From contig CM046869.1 of the NCBI GenBank assembly GCA_025617745.1, positions 16,139,168 through 16,203,167 on the forward strand: DNA of 64,000 nucleotides, read 5' to 3'. A program made the position numbers and the translations under genes. This DNA is from Heliocidaris erythrogramma (taxonomy: Eukaryota > Echinodermata > Echinoidea > Camarodonta > Echinometridae). Shown here in pieces: positions 62,001 to 64,000 of the stretch; position 1 is the stretch's first letter; every line of letters begins with the position of its first letter. The notes under the pieces were generated by a model. It did no database searches. It worked only from the letters and a program-made list of their open reading frames with translations, and was not told the origin of the DNA.

Positions 62001-64000
62001 AAAATTGCAAATGTCAGTTTTCATGTGTTCTAGAATCTCTGGTTAATAACCTTTAAAATGATGTATAACATGGATATATTACTAAAACAGAAGTCATTGT
62101 AAAAAGTGATTTAAAACATGAAAACGCTCCGCCAAGGAATTTAAAAAACGGAGAAAACGGTGCTCAAAGTTTCGGTGCGAAACGAAAACAAGCTGCCCGT
62201 AGCTCTTTATGGTCCGTTGAGCACTTCCCTAGCAACGTCTCCCTTGAACTCGACCACGTGCCAAGGTCCCGTGCGGCGTGCAAAAACTCGTCATTATGCA
62301 AATTGTATGTAAATTACGTTAGGTAACAATGAGCGTACACCAGCCAGCGTGGCCGTGAATTGTCACCCACATGACACGAATTTCGCTTAGAATTCGGTCC
62401 CCGTTTGTGAAGGCATGCTTATCAGAATACTGAAAGTTATGCTTTTGTTCTATAGGTGGATCACGGGGAGGTAAGGGGTATTGAACGGCGGCAGTGATGG
62501 CCCTTTCTCCGCCGTTTTAGCTTTTACAAAGATCTGAAGCATTTTATTATTGAAATTCTTTTCACGTGGCCCAGCCCCGCTCCATTGAGACCTCTACAAA
62601 CACAATCGCCCAATCCCGGATTTTAGATCGCCTTTTTTCTCCTTGCCTCATATTTTCAAAAAGCAAAATATATGGAATCTCTTACCAGATATAAATTATG
62701 CTAACAAGGACAAGACCTCATGCAATGATTCATTTATATCATTAATCAATTCATCAATTCATTCATTTATTTATTAATTTCTTGGGGCAATTTTATTTGG
62801 AATCTTTGACAATTTAAATAGATTATGAAAAAGGAGAAAAAAGAGAAGTTATTATTTGTTTTATCACAATAACTTTTCTTCCATCAAACCATTAGCAAGA
62901 TTAAATAATTTTACTGCCATGTTTCTTTCATCACATGCTAGGTATTACCAATTGCATCGTCACTTTGTAAGGTTATTTTTAATTAATACTTGAGGTTAAG
63001 TTAGAACGATTAGCAGGCCTTTTTTATTTTGGTAGCCAGTCATAATTTCTACCCAGAAAACAGTGCGCTTGGAAATGCCCATTTAAATTAGGGCCTAATT
63101 TTTTTTAATTATTATCATTACTATATTTTGGTTGTTGTCATTATCATCATTTTGAATTACTTGGGGTTAAGTTAGAATGATTTTTATATTAGCAGGACTA
63201 TTTGATTTTGATAGCCAGTCTTAATTTCTACACAGAAAAAAGTGCACTTGGAAATGCCCGTTTAAATTTGGACCTAAAAAGATTTTTTAATTATCATTAA
63301 TATTATTATTATTATTATCATCATTATTATTGTTATTATTATTAGTAGTATTATAAAGACAACATCCCTTTCGCTCTCGCTCTCACTCTCTCTCTCTCTC
63401 TCTCTTAGTCCGACCTTTCTGTCGTTATCTCTATCGTTCCTTCAAGAAACCTTACACAACGACCATCTAGGTTCGGATTATAAATTGTTTAAAAATAATG
63501 AAGATTGCAGTCCCTCAATTCCCACAAAAGATACAGAATAGCAAACAGTTTTGTTCTCTGAAAAATTCAGCGTCCCTGATTTCCGATTTTTAATAATCAA
63601 ATTCTCCCTTGCCCGCGTTTCAGATAATCATCAGTTTTCATGGGGAATTTTACACCATAGGCCGATTTACCCGGAAACAAGCGTTTATGAGTTTTATGAC
63701 CCATTGACCTTTTGTAATGCTCTGTATACTGGCATGGTACAGTCACTACCTCACTTTGTTGTAACCAACATTGCCTCATGCATAAGTCTTTCGATTGTAC
63801 ACCAGACTGGCTGAGCCCTAAAAATATCAGCTACAATAAGTTTCCCCAGGGCTTTTCAAAAGTTTTGGTATCAACCAAGATTATCTAGCTCCCCAAGAAT
63901 TCCGACGTAAAAAAATTGTCCGCCCCAATATTTGCAGGGGGTGTAAGTTTTGCTAACTGAATGTATTATAAATGGTTGCTATGGTGGTTGCCAGGGTTAC
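62001..64000. other. Spacer to window end
   Basis: Mixed AT-rich sequence. Tandem duplication at 62988-63300 and a CT microsatellite at about 63370-63408. No gene recognised; the open frame at 63551-63814 has no known motif. Confidence 0.4.
62988..63300. repeat. Tandem duplication of about 170 bp
   Basis: GGTTAAGTTAGAA, TAGCCAGTC..AATTTCTAC and CTTGGAAATGCCC occur in both units (from about 62988 and 63160). Confidence 0.75.

Noticed and set aside
63551-63814. 87-codon plus-strand ORF near the window end
   Set aside because: No motif or supporting context.

Overview
The window is eukaryotic: spliced exons with GT/AG borders, tRNA-derived SINEs, LINE remnants, MITEs, AT-rich spacers and several DIRS-type (tyrosine-recombinase) retrotransposons. 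The only host gene I can support is the 3' end of a perlecan (HSPG2) gene on the minus strand. Abundant DIRS elements, A/T-rich introns full of ACATGTA words and an invertebrate-like perlecan tail suggest an invertebrate deuterostome, possibly an echinoderm or hemichordate. That taxonomic guess is an inference, not something read from the sequence.

Host gene. Seven exons (61165-60941, 51263-51066, 44721-44581, 43038-42969, 41894-41670, 29063-28942, 5724-5555, all minus) join in matching phases into 382 codons plus a TGA stop. They encode the second half of LG2, two six-cysteine EGF modules and the complete LG3 domain, which is the perlecan C-terminal order. Earlier exons lie beyond the right edge of the window. 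The 1.15 kb of coding sequence is spread over 55.6 kb because the introns are full of transposons.

DIRS elements. Eight DIRS copies or pieces (here Z, A, D, B, C, E, F, H) plus a 5' fragment (G) all lie on the minus strand, the same strand as perlecan. Z (1-881) lies downstream of the gene. A (6750-9893) is fused to D (9894 to about 18590), and D is split by B (10420-15920). C is 18950-25020, E 31756-37908, F 44998-50514 and H 52262-58874. A, C, E, F and H belong to one family, B to a second and D to a third. Each full copy has the DIRS layout: 5' inverted terminal repeat, gag, RT, RNase H, methyltransferase-like region, tyrosine recombinase, internal complementary region (ICR) and 3' inverted terminal repeat. 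The ICRs show the circle junction directly. In family 1 the two termini meet around a single ATT, and in B around ATA; the same triplet flanks the integrated copies. All coding regions seen carry stops, frameshifts or deletions, so no copy looks autonomous now.

Other repeats. A five-unit tandem tRNA-SINE flanked by a 14-bp target duplication lies at 43067-44348. A 289-bp tRNA-like tandem repeat lies next to the last exon. A SINE at 3481-4738 is split by a T2/Kolobok-like MITE with TTAA target duplication. Another TTAA element is inserted in H. Three elements or ends (25197-28688, 51346-52005, 61966-62000) share a 35-nt terminal inverted repeat format (YGTGACC at the start, AAGTYGC at the end). 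LINE remnants lie at 885-1330, 38363-38950 and about 40650-40788.

The remaining sequence is intron or spacer with microsatellites, G/C homopolymers and diverged duplications. I see no CRISPR array, rRNA, convincing functional tRNA or prokaryotic operon.
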